From contig NZ_JAJHPV010000012.1 in assembly GCF_020831365.1 (NCBI RefSeq), positions 248,001-312,000 on the forward strand: a stretch of 64,000 bases of DNA. The letters are read 5' to 3'. Position 1 is the stretch's first letter. Each line of letters opens with the position of its first letter. A model generated the notes under the pieces. That model did not search any database, was not told where the DNA came from, and saw only the letters and a list, made by a program, of their open reading frames with translations. The DNA is from Massilia agrisoli (GTDB taxonomy: Bacteria > Pseudomonadota > Gammaproteobacteria > Burkholderiales > Burkholderiaceae_D). Positions 32,514 to 41,173 of the stretch are shown one piece after another. A program made the position numbers and the translations under genes.

Positions 32514-32806
32514 TCAGGCGGCGGCCGCCTCTTCTCGCTGCGGCGGCGGCGCGAATCCTTTGGATCGGCGATGAGGGGGCGGTAAATCTCGATGCGGTCA
32601 CGCTCGCGCAGCACCGTGTCGAGTGGCCGCTTCTTGCCGAAGATGCCGACGGGCTGGACCACCAGGTCAATGCCCGGGATGGCCTGCAGCACGCCGCTCT
32701 GGATGATCGCCTGCTCGATCGTGGTACCGGGGGCGACGGCCAGCTCGCGAAAATATTCCCGCAACGGCGCTGCGTAACACAGCTGCACGTTGACCAGGTC
32801 AGCCAT
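32510..32806 (-). CDS. rnfH: RnfH-family ubiquitin-like protein
   Basis: Small protein of 98 residues with the RnfH beta-grasp: VQLCYAAP at the start, the central GIDLVVQPVGIFGKKRPLDTVLR stretch broken around GKK, and RIEIYRPLIADPK. A basic tail (RRRRSEKRR) follows. The start at 32806 overlaps the ratA stop by 8 bp; upstream in-frame codons lie inside ratA. The ratA-rnfH pair is conserved in proteobacteria beside smpB. The function of RnfH is not firmly known. Confidence 0.88.
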   Translation of the reverse strand: MADLVNVQLCYAAPLREYFRELAVAPGTTIEQAIIQSGVLQAIPGIDLVVQPVGIFGKKRPLDTVLRERDRIEIYRPLIADPKDSRRRRSEKRRPPPD

Positions 32807-33230
32807 ACACGGTTTCTGCGCGCTTGCAGAAGGAATCGACCATACTGTTAGCAATCATGCCGAACACGGGTCCGATCAGTTGTTCGAGGATAATGCTCGA
32901 AAACTCGTAATGCAGGTCGAATTCGACCTTGCAAGCGTCGGGGCGCAGGGCTTTGAAGGTCCAGGTGCCGTCCATGACCTTGAAAGGGCCATCGACCAGC
33001 TTCATTTTCATCTGGGTCGGGCGAATATTGTGGTTTCGGGTTGTAAAGCTCTGGCGCACGCCGTGGAAATGGATCGCCAGGCAGGCGACCAGCGTGTCCT
33101 CGGTGCGTTCCAGGACTTTCACCCCGCCGCACCAGGGCAGGAATTTCGGATAATCTTCCACGTTCGCCACCAGGTCGAACATCTGTTCTGCGCTATAACC
33201 CAGAAAAACTGTTTTGTGCACTACTGCCAT
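32799..33230 (-). CDS. ratA: RatA/COQ10-like START-domain protein
   Basis: Protein of 143 residues in the polyketide-cyclase/START superfamily, COQ10 branch. It opens with MAVVHKTVFLGYSAEQMFDL and holds VEDYPKFLPWCGG, the family landmark. E. coli RatA was described as blocking 50S subunit association; eukaryotic COQ10 binds ubiquinone. Either role is possible. It is translationally coupled to rnfH and diverges from smpB, the usual arrangement. Confidence 0.9.
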   Translation of the reverse strand: MAVVHKTVFLGYSAEQMFDLVANVEDYPKFLPWCGGVKVLERTEDTLVACLAIHFHGVRQSFTTRNHNIRPTQMKMKLVDGPFKVMDGTWTFKALRPDACKVEFDLHYEFSSIILEQLIGPVFGMIANSMVDSFCKRAETVYG

Positions 33231-33303
33231 GAGTCAGCCGTTTGTTATGATGTTGGATATGTTGCATTAGTAGTTTAACCGAACCGCGCCATTTCGCTAT
33301 TTC

Positions 33304-33753
33304 ATGAGCATTGCAGACAACAGAAAAGCATTTCACGACTACTTCATCGAAGACCGCTACGAGGCCGGCATTGTGCTGGAAGGATGGGAAGTCAAAGCCA
33401 TCCGCGAGTCGCGCGTCCAGATCAAGGAAGCCTACGTCGTCGTGCGTGGCGATGAGCTCTATCTTTTCGGCGCCCACGTCAGCGCCCTCAACACCGCGTC
33501 GGCCTTCAGCCACCCGGAAGCCATCCGCACGCGCAAGCTGCTGCTCCACCGCGCCGAAATCGACAAGCTGATCGGCAAGGTCGAGCGCTCCGGCTACACC
33601 TTGGTGCCTTTGAATTTGCATTTCAAGGGTGGGCGGGTCAAGTGCGAGATTGGCCTCGCCAAGGGCAAGAAGCAGCACGACAAGCGCGCCACCGAAAAAG
33701 ACCGCGACGCCAAGCGCGAAGTGGCCAGCGCGATGAAGCAGAACACCCGCTAA
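33304..33753 (+). CDS. smpB: SsrA-binding protein SmpB
   Basis: Protein of 149 residues that binds tmRNA and brings it to stalled ribosomes for trans-translation. The N-terminal [26 protein letters not shown] and YLFGAHVS segments and the lysine-rich C-terminal tail ([18 protein letters not shown]) are diagnostic. The ssrA gene is not in the window. A repeat array follows within 20 bp of the stop. Confidence 0.95.
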   Translation: MSIADNRKAFHDYFIEDRYEAGIVLEGWEVKAIRESRVQIKEAYVVVRGDELYLFGAHVSALNTASAFSHPEAIRTRKLLLHRAEIDKLIGKVERSGYTLVPLNLHFKGGRVKCEIGLAKGKKQHDKRATEKDRDAKREVASAMKQNTR

Positions 33754-33771
33754 CCAGCGTCTTTCCCATTC

Positions 33772-34042
33772 GGGATCAGACCACCACGTTTCTAGAACAT
33801 TTCGCAAATTCGGGGTCAGACCACCGCATTTCACAAATTCGCGCAAATTCGGGGTCAGACCACCGCGTTTTTAGCGCAAATTTGGGGTCAGACCACCGCG
33901 TTTTTAGAATATTGCGAAAAAACGGTGGTCTGACCCCGATTTTGGCAACTATTGCGAAAAAACGGTGGTCTGACCCCGATCTTGCGAAAAAACGGTGGTC
34001 TGACCCCGATTTTGGAAATTCGAAGAACGGTGGTCTGACCCC
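33772..34042. repeat. Array of eight 15-bp units, four direct then four inverted
   Basis: This 352-bp gene-free stretch (33754-34105) between convergent smpB and a Bcr/CflA gene holds GGGGTCAGACCACCG at 33812, 33851 and 33884 (a degenerate copy at 33772), then the inverse CGGTGGTCTGACCCC at 33923, 33963, 33993 and 34028. Spacing is 30-40 bp. Linkers are also similar: GCAAATT before rightward copies and GCGAAAAAA before inverted ones. The two inner copies would form a hairpin of over 20 bp with a T-run. No coding potential is credible here. Confidence 0.9.
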
Positions 34043-34068
34043 GATTTTGGAAATTGTTGACGGCCGCC

Positions 34069-34095
34069 GGGGTCTGTCCCCGGGGACGGACCCCG
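34069..34095. repeat. GGGGTCTGTCCCC-GGGGACGGACCCC palindrome
   Basis: Near-perfect inverted repeat directly after the eight-unit array and 11 bp from the end of the transporter gene. It resembles the array unit in GGTCTG..CCCC but has different spacing. A related CCCGGGGACAGCCCCG lies near 20334. It may end the leftward or rightward transcript. Confidence 0.6.
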
Positions 34096-34105
34096 AAGTT
34101 TTTGT

Positions 34106-35293
34106 TTATTGCTGCGGAGCCTGGACGCGCAGGCTGAGGCGCCAGCACAGGAAGCTGGCGACCAGCCCGGCCATCACGCCGCAGGCTAGCTTGAGCGCGC
34201 TGTCGAATAGCACCGGCGCGAGCAGGCCCGATACCAGCGCAAACGCCATCATCTGGATGAACGAGAGCATCGATGAGGCGAGCCCGCGGTTGGCCGGGAA
34301 CAGCGCCAGCGCGCCGACCTGGATCGCGGGCATCGCTACCGCCAGCCCGAACGTGTAAATCATCAGCGGCAGCACCGCCCACGGAATGTCTGCTACAAAC
34401 AAGGCGTTGTAGCCGACATTGAGCACGCTCGCCAACGCCATCACGGCAAAGCCGAGCCATACCATGCGCGCGGGCTTGATCTTGTCCGCTTTCTTGCCGC
34501 CCCACGCCGAGCCGATGACCATGCCGCTGATGAGCGGCACGAACAGCCAGCCAAACGCCGTTTCCGGCAGCTTCAGGATCTCCAGGATAAAATTCGCCGC
34601 CGATCCGATGTACAGCGACAGCCCCCCAAACGCCATGCCGACCGCTAGCGACAGCAGCAGGAACTGCGGGTTCTTCAGCACTTTCAGGTAGTTTTTGGCG
34701 ATGGCTACGCCGTGGAAGGCGTGGCGCTGCTCTTTCGGCAGGCTCTCGGGCAGCATCCGGTACACCAGCGCAATCAGCAGCGCGCCAAACACGGCCAGGA
34801 AGATGAAGGTCGAGCGCCAGCCGAACGTCACGTGCAGCCAGCCGCCCAAAATCGGCGCAATCGCAGGCGCAAGCCCGAATACCATCATGATGTGCGACAT
34901 GATCCGCTGCGCGTGCGACTGGTCATGCGAGAACCGGTCCTGCACGATCGCTTGCCCGATCACCGAGCCGGCGCCCGCCGCCAGCCCCTGCAGCGCGCGG
35001 CATACCAGCAGCCAGCCGAAGGTGGGCGCAAACGCCGCGCCCAGCGAGGACAAGGTATATACCGTCAGCGCCACCAGGATCACCGGCCGGCGCCCGAACG
35101 AGTCGGACAGCGTGCCGTAAAACAGCATCATGAAGGCGAAGGTGAATAAAAAGACGCTGAGCGTCTGCTGCACGGCCAGCGGCCCAACCGCAAACTCCCG
35201 ACCGATGGCGGGGATGGATGGCAGGTAGGTGTCGATCGCAAGCGCCCCCACCATGCCCAGGAGAGCCAGAATAACCGTCAACAGTCGCTGCAT
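34106..35293 (-). CDS. Bcr/CflA-family multidrug efflux transporter
   Basis: Inner-membrane protein of 395 residues, 12 predicted helices, major facilitator superfamily. The loop-2/3 motif reads GTLSDSFGRRPVIL; the opening DTYLPSIPAIGREF is typical of the Bcr/CflA drug:proton antiporters. The substrate (bicyclomycin, chloramphenicol or other) cannot be told from sequence. The gene stands alone, facing the repeat array. Confidence 0.88.
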   Translation of the reverse strand: MQRLLTVILALLGMVGALAIDTYLPSIPAIGREFAVGPLAVQQTLSVFLFTFAFMMLFYGTLSDSFGRRPVILVALTVYTLSSLGAAFAPTFGWLLVCRALQGLAAGAGSVIGQAIVQDRFSHDQSHAQRIMSHIMMVFGLAPAIAPILGGWLHVTFGWRSTFIFLAVFGALLIALVYRMLPESLPKEQRHAFHGVAIAKNYLKVLKNPQFLLLSLAVGMAFGGLSLYIGSAANFILEILKLPETAFGWLFVPLISGMVIGSAWGGKKADKIKPARMVWLGFAVMALASVLNVGYNALFVADIPWAVLPLMIYTFGLAVAMPAIQVGALALFPANRGLASSMLSFIQMMAFALVSGLLAPVLFDSALKLACGVMAGLVASFLCWRLSLRVQAPQQ

Positions 35294-35498
35294 GCAATGC
35301 CCTCACAGAGTCCGGCACCGCAGTGTGCGCGCCATCAGAGGGCGAGATTTTACGGGAATTTCCGAAAGATTACCGATGGCCCAACTTTTACTACCGTTAA
35401 CGGCGCTCCTATTCTTTATGCGATCTCAACGCGCCCTGCCGGATCACACCGGATCATCACGGTTGTGTCCGTCTGATTTGATATCGCTGGAGCCTACC

Positions 35499-36611
35499 AT
35501 GAACGCCTTCCTCCGCCACCTGACCGGGACCCAGCCCTTGCCGGCCCGCCCCGAGCTGCCGGTCGTGCATGTCCCCTACTATTACGAAGTGCGCAGGCTG
35601 GTGGCAGATGTCGCCACGCTGCGCGCCGAAAACATCGACCCTAACCTGGTCAACGCCTGGGGCATTGCCTTCAATCCCTTCGGTTTTGTGTGGGTGTCCG
35701 ACGAGGGCACCGGCCTGTCGACCCTGTACGACGGCGACGGCCATCCGCAGTCGCTGGTCGTCACGATCCCGCCTCCTGCCGGCTCCACCGCCCGCGGCGA
35801 GCCGACCGGCATCGTGTTCTACGGCGGCGGCGGTTTCGTGGTCAGCAACGGCAGCTCGTCGGGCCCCAGCCGCTTTATCTTCGCGGGCGAAGACGGTGTA
35901 ATCTCAGGCTGGGCGCCGAACGTCGACTTCACCAACGCCATCCGCGTGATCGACAATTCGCCGCTGGGCGCCGTCTACAAAGGCCTGGCCATCGGCGCCA
36001 GCGGCCAGGGCGCGCTGCTGTACGCGACCGACTTCCATAACGCCCGCATCGACGTGTTCGACGCCACCTTCCAGCCCGTCGTGCTGCCCGCCCGCGCTTT
36101 CCAGGACCCGCACCTGCCGCACGGCTTCGCGCCGTTCGGCATCCAGGCAATCGGCGGCGATATCTATGTGACGTATGCAAAGCAGGATGCGGACCGCGAC
36201 CATGAAGTGCCAGGCCGCGGCCTCGGACTCGTGTCGGTCTTCAGCCCGACCGGTGAATTCGTGCGCCGCCTGATCACGCGCGGCGCCCTGAACGCACCGT
36301 GGGGCCTGGCCCTGGCGCCAGCCAGCTTCGGCAAGTTCGGCAACCGCCTGTTGGTCGGTAATTTCGGCGATGGAGCCATCAACGCCTACGACATCGCCAA
36401 CGGACGCTTCGCCGGCCGCCTGCGCGGCACCGACCGCGAGCCGCTGCGCATCGACGGCCTGTGGGGACTCGCCTTCGGCAATGGCGTCAACAACCAGCCG
36501 CTGAACACCTTGTTCTTCACGGCCGGTCCGGGTAACGAAGAACACGGCCTGTACGGCCGCATCGACGTGGCCCGGGACGACACCCAGGCCGATGTCCAGG
36601 ACGTTGAGTGA
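35499..36611 (+). CDS. TIGR03118-family beta-propeller protein
   Basis: Protein of 370 residues. VNAWGIAFNPFGFVWVSDEGTG and several NG/WGLA..P segments indicate an NHL-like beta-propeller of the TIGR03118 family (function unknown). I start at ATG 35499 after CTGGAG, although the frame is open from 35229; the upstream part overlaps the divergent transporter promoter and is not credible. No signal peptide is seen, though many propellers of this type are exported. Its stop codon abuts the convergent signal peptidase stop. Confidence 0.78.
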   Translation: MNAFLRHLTGTQPLPARPELPVVHVPYYYEVRRLVADVATLRAENIDPNLVNAWGIAFNPFGFVWVSDEGTGLSTLYDGDGHPQSLVVTIPPPAGSTARGEPTGIVFYGGGGFVVSNGSSSGPSRFIFAGEDGVISGWAPNVDFTNAIRVIDNSPLGAVYKGLAIGASGQGALLYATDFHNARIDVFDATFQPVVLPARAFQDPHLPHGFAPFGIQAIGGDIYVTYAKQDADRDHEVPGRGLGLVSVFSPTGEFVRRLITRGALNAPWGLALAPASFGKFGNRLLVGNFGDGAINAYDIANGRFAGRLRGTDREPLRIDGLWGLAFGNGVNNQPLNTLFFTAGPGNEEHGLYGRIDVARDDTQADVQDVE

Positions 36612-37295
36612 TCAGTCGAGCGCCATCAGGAAGCGCGACCCGCGCGGCATCCAGTTGCCCTTGATATCGGCCGAGACCAGGACACGCTCGGCCCTTCCGA
36701 TCAGCAGCTCGCGCTTAACAAAACCGATAAAGCGCGAATCCGCGCTGTTGTCGCGGTTATCGCCCAACATCATGAACTGGCCCGCCGGTACCGTCACCGG
36801 GCCGAAGCTGCGCGCCGCTTTAATCCCAGGCATTACAAGGATTGGACGCTGTTTGCCGCCGGACGTTTCGGTCAGCTGGAGCGCGTCCGTGTAAGTGGTG
36901 GTGGACCCGACCTGCTCGGACACCTGGCCCACCATGTCGTATGCCGCCTCCTGGCCATTGATCACCAGGCGCTCGTTGCGCATCTCGACCACGTCGCCCG
37001 GCAGCGCAATAAGGCGCTTAATCAGGCGCGTGCCGTCTTTCGGAGAGCTGAAGGTGACCACATCGCCCCGCGCCGGCTCGCCCAGCTGTGCCACGACCAC
37101 GTCCGTCAGCGGCACCTTCAGGTTGTAAGCAAGGCGGTTGACCAGCACGACATCGCCTTCGAGCAGGTTGGGCCGCATCGACCCCGACGGAATCGGGTTC
37201 CAGTCCGCCACCGCGGTGCGGAACACACCGAAGAGGACGAGGAAAACGAGGAATCCCTTGTTCGCGCTAATCCAGCTTTTCATTTCAGGCCCCAT
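36612..37295 (-). CDS. lepB: Short signal peptidase I
   Basis: Membrane protease of 223-227 residues that removes signal peptides in the periplasm. One N-terminal helix (about 15-30), catalytic serine in IPSGSMRPNL, lysine in GTRLIKRLIALPGD, and box E GDNRDNSADSR. E. coli LepB has two N-terminal helices and 324 residues, so this is the short form and possibly a second copy, since lepB normally lies with lepA and rnc, which are absent here. ATG 37295 or 37283 may be the start; GGGG lies before the latter. Confidence 0.88.
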   Translation of the reverse strand: MGPEMKSWISANKGFLVFLVLFGVFRTAVADWNPIPSGSMRPNLLEGDVVLVNRLAYNLKVPLTDVVVAQLGEPARGDVVTFSSPKDGTRLIKRLIALPGDVVEMRNERLVINGQEAAYDMVGQVSEQVGSTTTYTDALQLTETSGGKQRPILVMPGIKAARSFGPVTVPAGQFMMLGDNRDNSADSRFIGFVKRELLIGRAERVLVSADIKGNWMPRGSRFLMALD

Positions 37296-37365
37296 CTGTT
37301 GTTGGTATGCCCGCAGTTATACGCAGTTAGTCTTTAGCCAAGCTTAAAACAGGAGCCAGACCAAC

Positions 37366-37440
37366 GTCGTTCCCGCGCAGGCGGGAACCTATAGCACCTG
37401 TGAACGGCGGCGCTATGGATTCCCGCTTTCGCGGTATGAC
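37366..37440. repeat. MITE/REP-like element, copy 2
   Basis: Left end begins GTCGTTCCCGCGCAGGCGGG (37366); right end 37412-37440 is an imperfect inverse ending GCGGTATGAC. The inner TATAGC/GCTAT also pairs. It lies between the lepB promoter and the small membrane protein gene. Same family as 28510-28612 and 41085-41162. Confidence 0.7.
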
Positions 37441-37459
37441 ACTGCCACGGGTGCCCGGG

Positions 37460-37627
37460 TCAGCGCTTTAATCCGTACCACGCGCAAGCAGCGACGGGCA
37501 CGCCAAGCGTCACCGCCGACAGCGCATCCCAGACGCCATCGCCAAGCAGCGCGGAGATGAGGCCAACCGTCGTCAGCGCCCCAAATACGATGGGCGCGCG
37601 CCAGGTACTGTGTGTCGGTCGATTCAT
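37460..37627 (-). CDS. Small two-helix membrane protein, partner of PepSY reductase
   Basis: Peptide of 55 residues with two hydrophobic segments (about 12-28 and 36-51) joined by GDGVWDALS. It begins within the stop codon of the PepSY gene (ATGA overlap), strong support for being a real coupled gene although it is short. The name and function are unknown; a structural subunit of the PepSY membrane reductase is a reasonable guess. Confidence 0.7.
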   Translation of the reverse strand: MNRPTHSTWRAPIVFGALTTVGLISALLGDGVWDALSAVTLGVPVAACAWYGLKR

Positions 37628-38784
37628 TGTGCCTCCTTGCGTGCACAGGCCGGTTGCGGCACGTTCAGCGATGGCAGCGGGGCCTTGGCCTTCACTACCC
37701 TCGCGCGCTTGACCCACAGGTACAAACCGCTGCCCAACACGATGATGGTGGCGATGTCGAGCATCGCCCATAAAAACTGCATCCACGCGCCGCCGTAGTC
37801 GCCGAAGTGCAGCGGTTGCGACACCAGCAGCGCGGTCAGGTACCAGGGCAGCGTGCGCCGGTCGGTCATCTCGCCTGTTTGCGCGTCGATCAGCGCGGGC
37901 CTGTACAGGCGCGACGAAAACGCTTCGTCGCCGCGCATGAAGACCCCGTAGTGATGCGGCGTAGCGAACGGCGTGCCGGGGAACGCGACGAAGGCAACTT
38001 CCATCCCCGGCTCGGATGCCAGCGCCAGCTTGACCGAGCGGTCCATCGAGGCCAGCGTCTTTGGTGCGCCTATGCCCTGGTATGGCTTGACCATCTCTGC
38101 CAGTTCGGTCGCCTGCCAGTACTTCAGCAGCACGTCGGCCCAGGTGTTGATCATGCCAGTCGCGCCCACCACCAGCGCCCAAACCAGCGTGACGATGCCA
38201 AGCACATTGTGCAGGTCCAGCCACTTGGTGCGCGCCGAGCGGTCGCGGCGCACCGTGCCGAATTCAAGCTTGCGCATGAACGGCGAATACAGCACCGCGC
38301 CCGATACCAGCGCCACCAGCAACAGTAAGCCCATCAGGCCGAGGAACAGCTTGCCCCAGATGCCGGCGAACAGGTCGACATGGAGGTGGAACATCGTCGA
38401 CATGAAGGCGCCGCCCTCGAACGCCGGCTCGGTGATCACCTTTGCGGTGCGCGCGTCGACGGCGATCGGCTTGTAGTTCTCGTCGGTCGGATGGTCGCCC
38501 AGGGTCAGGTTCCAGATGTTCGGCTCGTCCGCTTCCTGCGACATGTACATCATGATCTTCCCCGGGTACATCGCCTTCCCCGCCGCGATCACGTCGTCGA
38601 GGTTCGCCTTCGGCGTCCCGGCCGGCATGGCCGGCGCCTCGACATCGTTACCCAGCAGGTGGCCAATCTCATGGTGATAGATCAGCGGCAGGCCGGTCAG
38701 GCAAAGCAGCAGCATGAAAACGGTGCAGACAAGGCTGCTCCATTTGTGGATCCATGCCCAGCGGCGGACAGTAAGAGGAGTCAT
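37624..38784 (-). CDS. PepSY-associated membrane protein, siderophore/ferric reductase type
   Basis: Inner-membrane protein of 386 residues with four main helices (near 15-35, 145-165, 195-215, 345-365) and a PepSY periplasmic region. WIHKWSSLVCTVFMLLLCLTG and the histidines in HHEIGH, HLHVDLF and LDLHNVLG are typical of the family, in which histidines are proposed to bind haem b. PiuB/FsrB-like members reduce ferric siderophores. A Fur-boxed promoter shared with a TonB-dependent receptor gene supports an iron role. Confidence 0.85.
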   Translation of the reverse strand: MTPLTVRRWAWIHKWSSLVCTVFMLLLCLTGLPLIYHHEIGHLLGNDVEAPAMPAGTPKANLDDVIAAGKAMYPGKIMMYMSQEADEPNIWNLTLGDHPTDENYKPIAVDARTAKVITEPAFEGGAFMSTMFHLHVDLFAGIWGKLFLGLMGLLLLVALVSGAVLYSPFMRKLEFGTVRRDRSARTKWLDLHNVLGIVTLVWALVVGATGMINTWADVLLKYWQATELAEMVKPYQGIGAPKTLASMDRSVKLALASEPGMEVAFVAFPGTPFATPHHYGVFMRGDEAFSSRLYRPALIDAQTGEMTDRRTLPWYLTALLVSQPLHFGDYGGAWMQFLWAMLDIATIIVLGSGLYLWVKRARVVKAKAPLPSLNVPQPACARKEAQ

Positions 38785-38819
38785 CAGGAATGCATCAGAA
38801 GGGTATATCCCTCGATGTT

Positions 38820-38838
38820 AATGCAAATCGTTCTCATT
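38820..38838. promoter_or_regulatory. Fur box 1
   Basis: AATGCAAATCGTTCTCATT matches 17 of 19 bases of the neighbouring perfect Fur-type palindrome. It lies closer to the leftward PepSY gene (start 38784). Confidence 0.8.
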
Positions 38839-38862
38839 TACAAGAAGCGGATTGCGCAGTAC

Positions 38863-38881
38863 AATGAGAATCGTTCTCATT
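38863..38881. promoter_or_regulatory. Fur box 2
   Basis: AATGAGAA-TCG-TTCTCATT is a perfect 8+3+8 palindrome of the Fur iron-box type, 17 bp ahead of the receptor start codon, so it would cover the promoter or ribosome-site region of the receptor gene. Confidence 0.88.
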
Positions 38882-38898
38882 ATGACAAAGAAGCTTCC

Positions 38899-41079
38899 AT
38901 GCACACCCTCCCCTTCAAGCTGTCTCCCCTCGCCCTCGCCGCCCTGGTCGTTGCCAGTCCCGCTGCCCACGCACAGACCGCCACCGGCGATGCCGCCGTC
39001 ATGCCGACCGTGGTGATCAGCGCATCGGCCGACGCATCGGCGCAGGGACTGCCGTCTGTGTTCGCCGGCGGCCAGGTCGCCCGCGGCGGCCGCATCGGTT
39101 TGCTGGGCAATGTGGATGTGATGGATACCCCGTTCAACACCACCAATTACACGCAGGCGCTGATCCAGGACCAGCAGGCGCGCAGCGTGGCCGACGTGCT
39201 ACAGAACGATCCGTCGGTGCGCGTGGCGCGCGGCTTCGGCAATTACCAGGAGCTGTATGTGATCCGCGGCTTCGCGGTGAACTCGGACGACCTGGCCTAC
39301 AACGGTTTATATGGCCTGCTGCCACGTCAGTTCGTCGCCTCCGAGCTGCTTGAACGGGTCGAGGTCTTCCGCGGCGCGAACAGTTTCGTCAACGGCGCAG
39401 CGCCGGGCGGCGGCGGCATCGGCGGCTCGATCAACCTGCTGCCCAAGCGCGCTGCCAACACGCCGCTGACCCAGTTCACGCTCGGCGCTGAAAGCGGCGG
39501 CCAGGCTTACGCGGCGGCCGACATCGGACGCCGTTTCGGGCCGCAAGACCGCGCCGGTGTGCGCATCAACGCAGTCAAGCGCAAAGGCGACACCGCCATC
39601 GACCGCGAAGAGCGCGAACTGAGCCTGTTCTCGGTTGGCCTCGACTACCGTGGCGATAAGGTGCGCGTCTCCGCCGACGCCGGCTACCAGGACCACGCGC
39701 TGGACAAGGCCCGCCCGAGCGTGACCCTGGGCGCGGGCATCCCGGTTCCGGCAGCGCCGGAAGGAACCAGCAACTGGGCGCAGCCGTGGACCACGTCCAC
39801 CGAGCGCGACACCTTCGGCACCTTGCGCGCGGAAGCCGACCTTGGCGGCGACACGGTGGCGTGGGGCGCATTCGGCGTGCGTTCGGGCGACGAGTTCAAC
39901 ATCCTCGCGTCGCCAACGGTCGGCAAGGCCGACGGCAGCGCCGTGATGTACCGTTTCGACAATGCCCGCACCGACCACGTTCGCACAGCCGAAATCGGCG
40001 TGCGCGGCAAGCTGCGCACCGGGACGGTCGGCCACACGCTGAGCGCCACGGCGTCAGGTTTCTCGCAGAAGTCGCGCAACGCCTACGCAATGAGCGACTT
40101 CTTCACCGGCTTCGCCACCAACCTGTACCGGCCGGTCGATGTCGCCGCGCCTGCGGCCAACTTCTTCACCGGCGGCGACATGAACAACCCGCTGCTGACC
40201 CAGAAGAGCGTGTTGTCGAGCTACGCAGTGGCCGACACGATGGAGCTCGCCGGTGGCAAACTGCTGGTGACTGTCGGCGCGCGCCGCCAGAACATCAAGG
40301 CCTACAGCTACGACTACAACACGGGCGCCGAGAATGCTGCGTACGACCAGGGTGAAGTCACGCCGGTCGCAGGCATCGTGTACAAGCCATGGGCAGGCGT
40401 CTCCGTCTACGCGAACTACATCGAAGGCCTGCAGCAAGGGCCGGTCGCCTCCGGCGCCAATATCGACAACGTGGGCGAGGCTTTTGCGCCGTTCACGTCC
40501 AGGCAGAAGGAAGTGGGCGTCAAGTATGACGCGGGCAAACTGGGCATGAGCGCGGCGTTGTTCACCACATCGCAGCCATCGGCGTATGTCATCGAGCGCC
40601 GTTTTGGCGTGTACGGCGAGCAGCGCAACCGCGGACTGGAGCTGTCGGTGTTCGGCACGCCAGTGCGCGGCGTGCGCGTGCTGGGCGGCCTCACCCTGCT
40701 CGACGCGGAGCAGCGCGTTACCGCTGGCGGCATCAACCAGGGCAAGGACGTCATCGGTGTGCCTGACACCCAACTGAACCTGGGCGCTGAGTGGGATGTG
40801 GCGGGTGTCGATGGATTGACGCTGACAGCCCGCACGCTGTACACCGCGGGCCAGTACGCGGACGGCGCCAACCTGCAGAAGCTGCCGTCGTGGGCACGCC
40901 TCGACCTTGGGGCAAGCTACGCCACCCGCATCGCTGACCGCGCTGTCACGCTGCGCGCCCGTGTCGACAATGCGACCGGCAAGGATTACTGGGCATCGGC
41001 GGGTGGCTACCCTGGCGCCGGCTACCTGGTGCAAGGCGCAGCGCGCACGGTGGCGGTCTCCGCATCCGTCGACTTCTGA
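38899..41079 (+). CDS. TonB-dependent siderophore receptor
   Basis: Outer-membrane receptor of 726 residues. Signal peptide to AHAQT (residue 26), then a TonB-box-like PTVVISA, a plug domain (about 55-170: NDPSVRVARGFGNYQELYVIRGF, VEVFRGANSFVNGAAPGGGGIGG) and a 22-strand barrel ending in SVDF. The order is that of ferric-siderophore receptors. The ligand is unknown. The start at 38899 is set by the signal peptide; the frame is open far upstream only by chance. Control by Fur is indicated by two boxes just upstream, shared with the PepSY reductase. Confidence 0.92.
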   Translation: MHTLPFKLSPLALAALVVASPAAHAQTATGDAAVMPTVVISASADASAQGLPSVFAGGQVARGGRIGLLGNVDVMDTPFNTTNYTQALIQDQQARSVADVLQNDPSVRVARGFGNYQELYVIRGFAVNSDDLAYNGLYGLLPRQFVASELLERVEVFRGANSFVNGAAPGGGGIGGSINLLPKRAANTPLTQFTLGAESGGQAYAAADIGRRFGPQDRAGVRINAVKRKGDTAIDREERELSLFSVGLDYRGDKVRVSADAGYQDHALDKARPSVTLGAGIPVPAAPEGTSNWAQPWTTSTERDTFGTLRAEADLGGDTVAWGAFGVRSGDEFNILASPTVGKADGSAVMYRFDNARTDHVRTAEIGVRGKLRTGTVGHTLSATASGFSQKSRNAYAMSDFFTGFATNLYRPVDVAAPAANFFTGGDMNNPLLTQKSVLSSYAVADTMELAGGKLLVTVGARRQNIKAYSYDYNTGAENAAYDQGEVTPVAGIVYKPWAGVSVYANYIEGLQQGPVASGANIDNVGEAFAPFTSRQKEVGVKYDAGKLGMSAALFTTSQPSAYVIERRFGVYGEQRNRGLELSVFGTPVRGVRVLGGLTLLDAEQRVTAGGINQGKDVIGVPDTQLNLGAEWDVAGVDGLTLTARTLYTAGQYADGANLQKLPSWARLDLGASYATRIADRAVTLRARVDNATGKDYWASAGGYPGAGYLVQGAARTVAVSASVDF

Positions 41080-41084
41080 ACCCC

Positions 41085-41162
41085 GTCGTTCCCGCGAAGG
41101 CGGGAATCCATACATCAGGGGCTAGACCTCTCAGCATAGGTTCCCGCTTTCGCGGGAACGAC
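41085..41162. repeat. MITE/REP-like element, copy 3
   Basis: Left end 41085-41112 begins GTCGTTCCCGCGAAGGCGGG, identical to copy 1 over these bases. Right end 41136-41162 is its inverse, ending TTCGCGGGAACGAC. The element begins 6 bp after the receptor stop and lies between convergent genes. Confidence 0.75.
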
Positions 41163-41173
41163 GGTGATACGTT

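Noticed and set aside
33772-34042. The repeat array as a CRISPR
   Set aside because: Units are only 15 bp, half of them inverted, linkers are similar to each other rather than unique, and no cas gene is near.
33642-34358. A 238-codon frame crossing smpB, the repeat array and the transporter gene
   Set aside because: It is out of frame with smpB, and runs through repeats and antisense to the transporter; no independent support.
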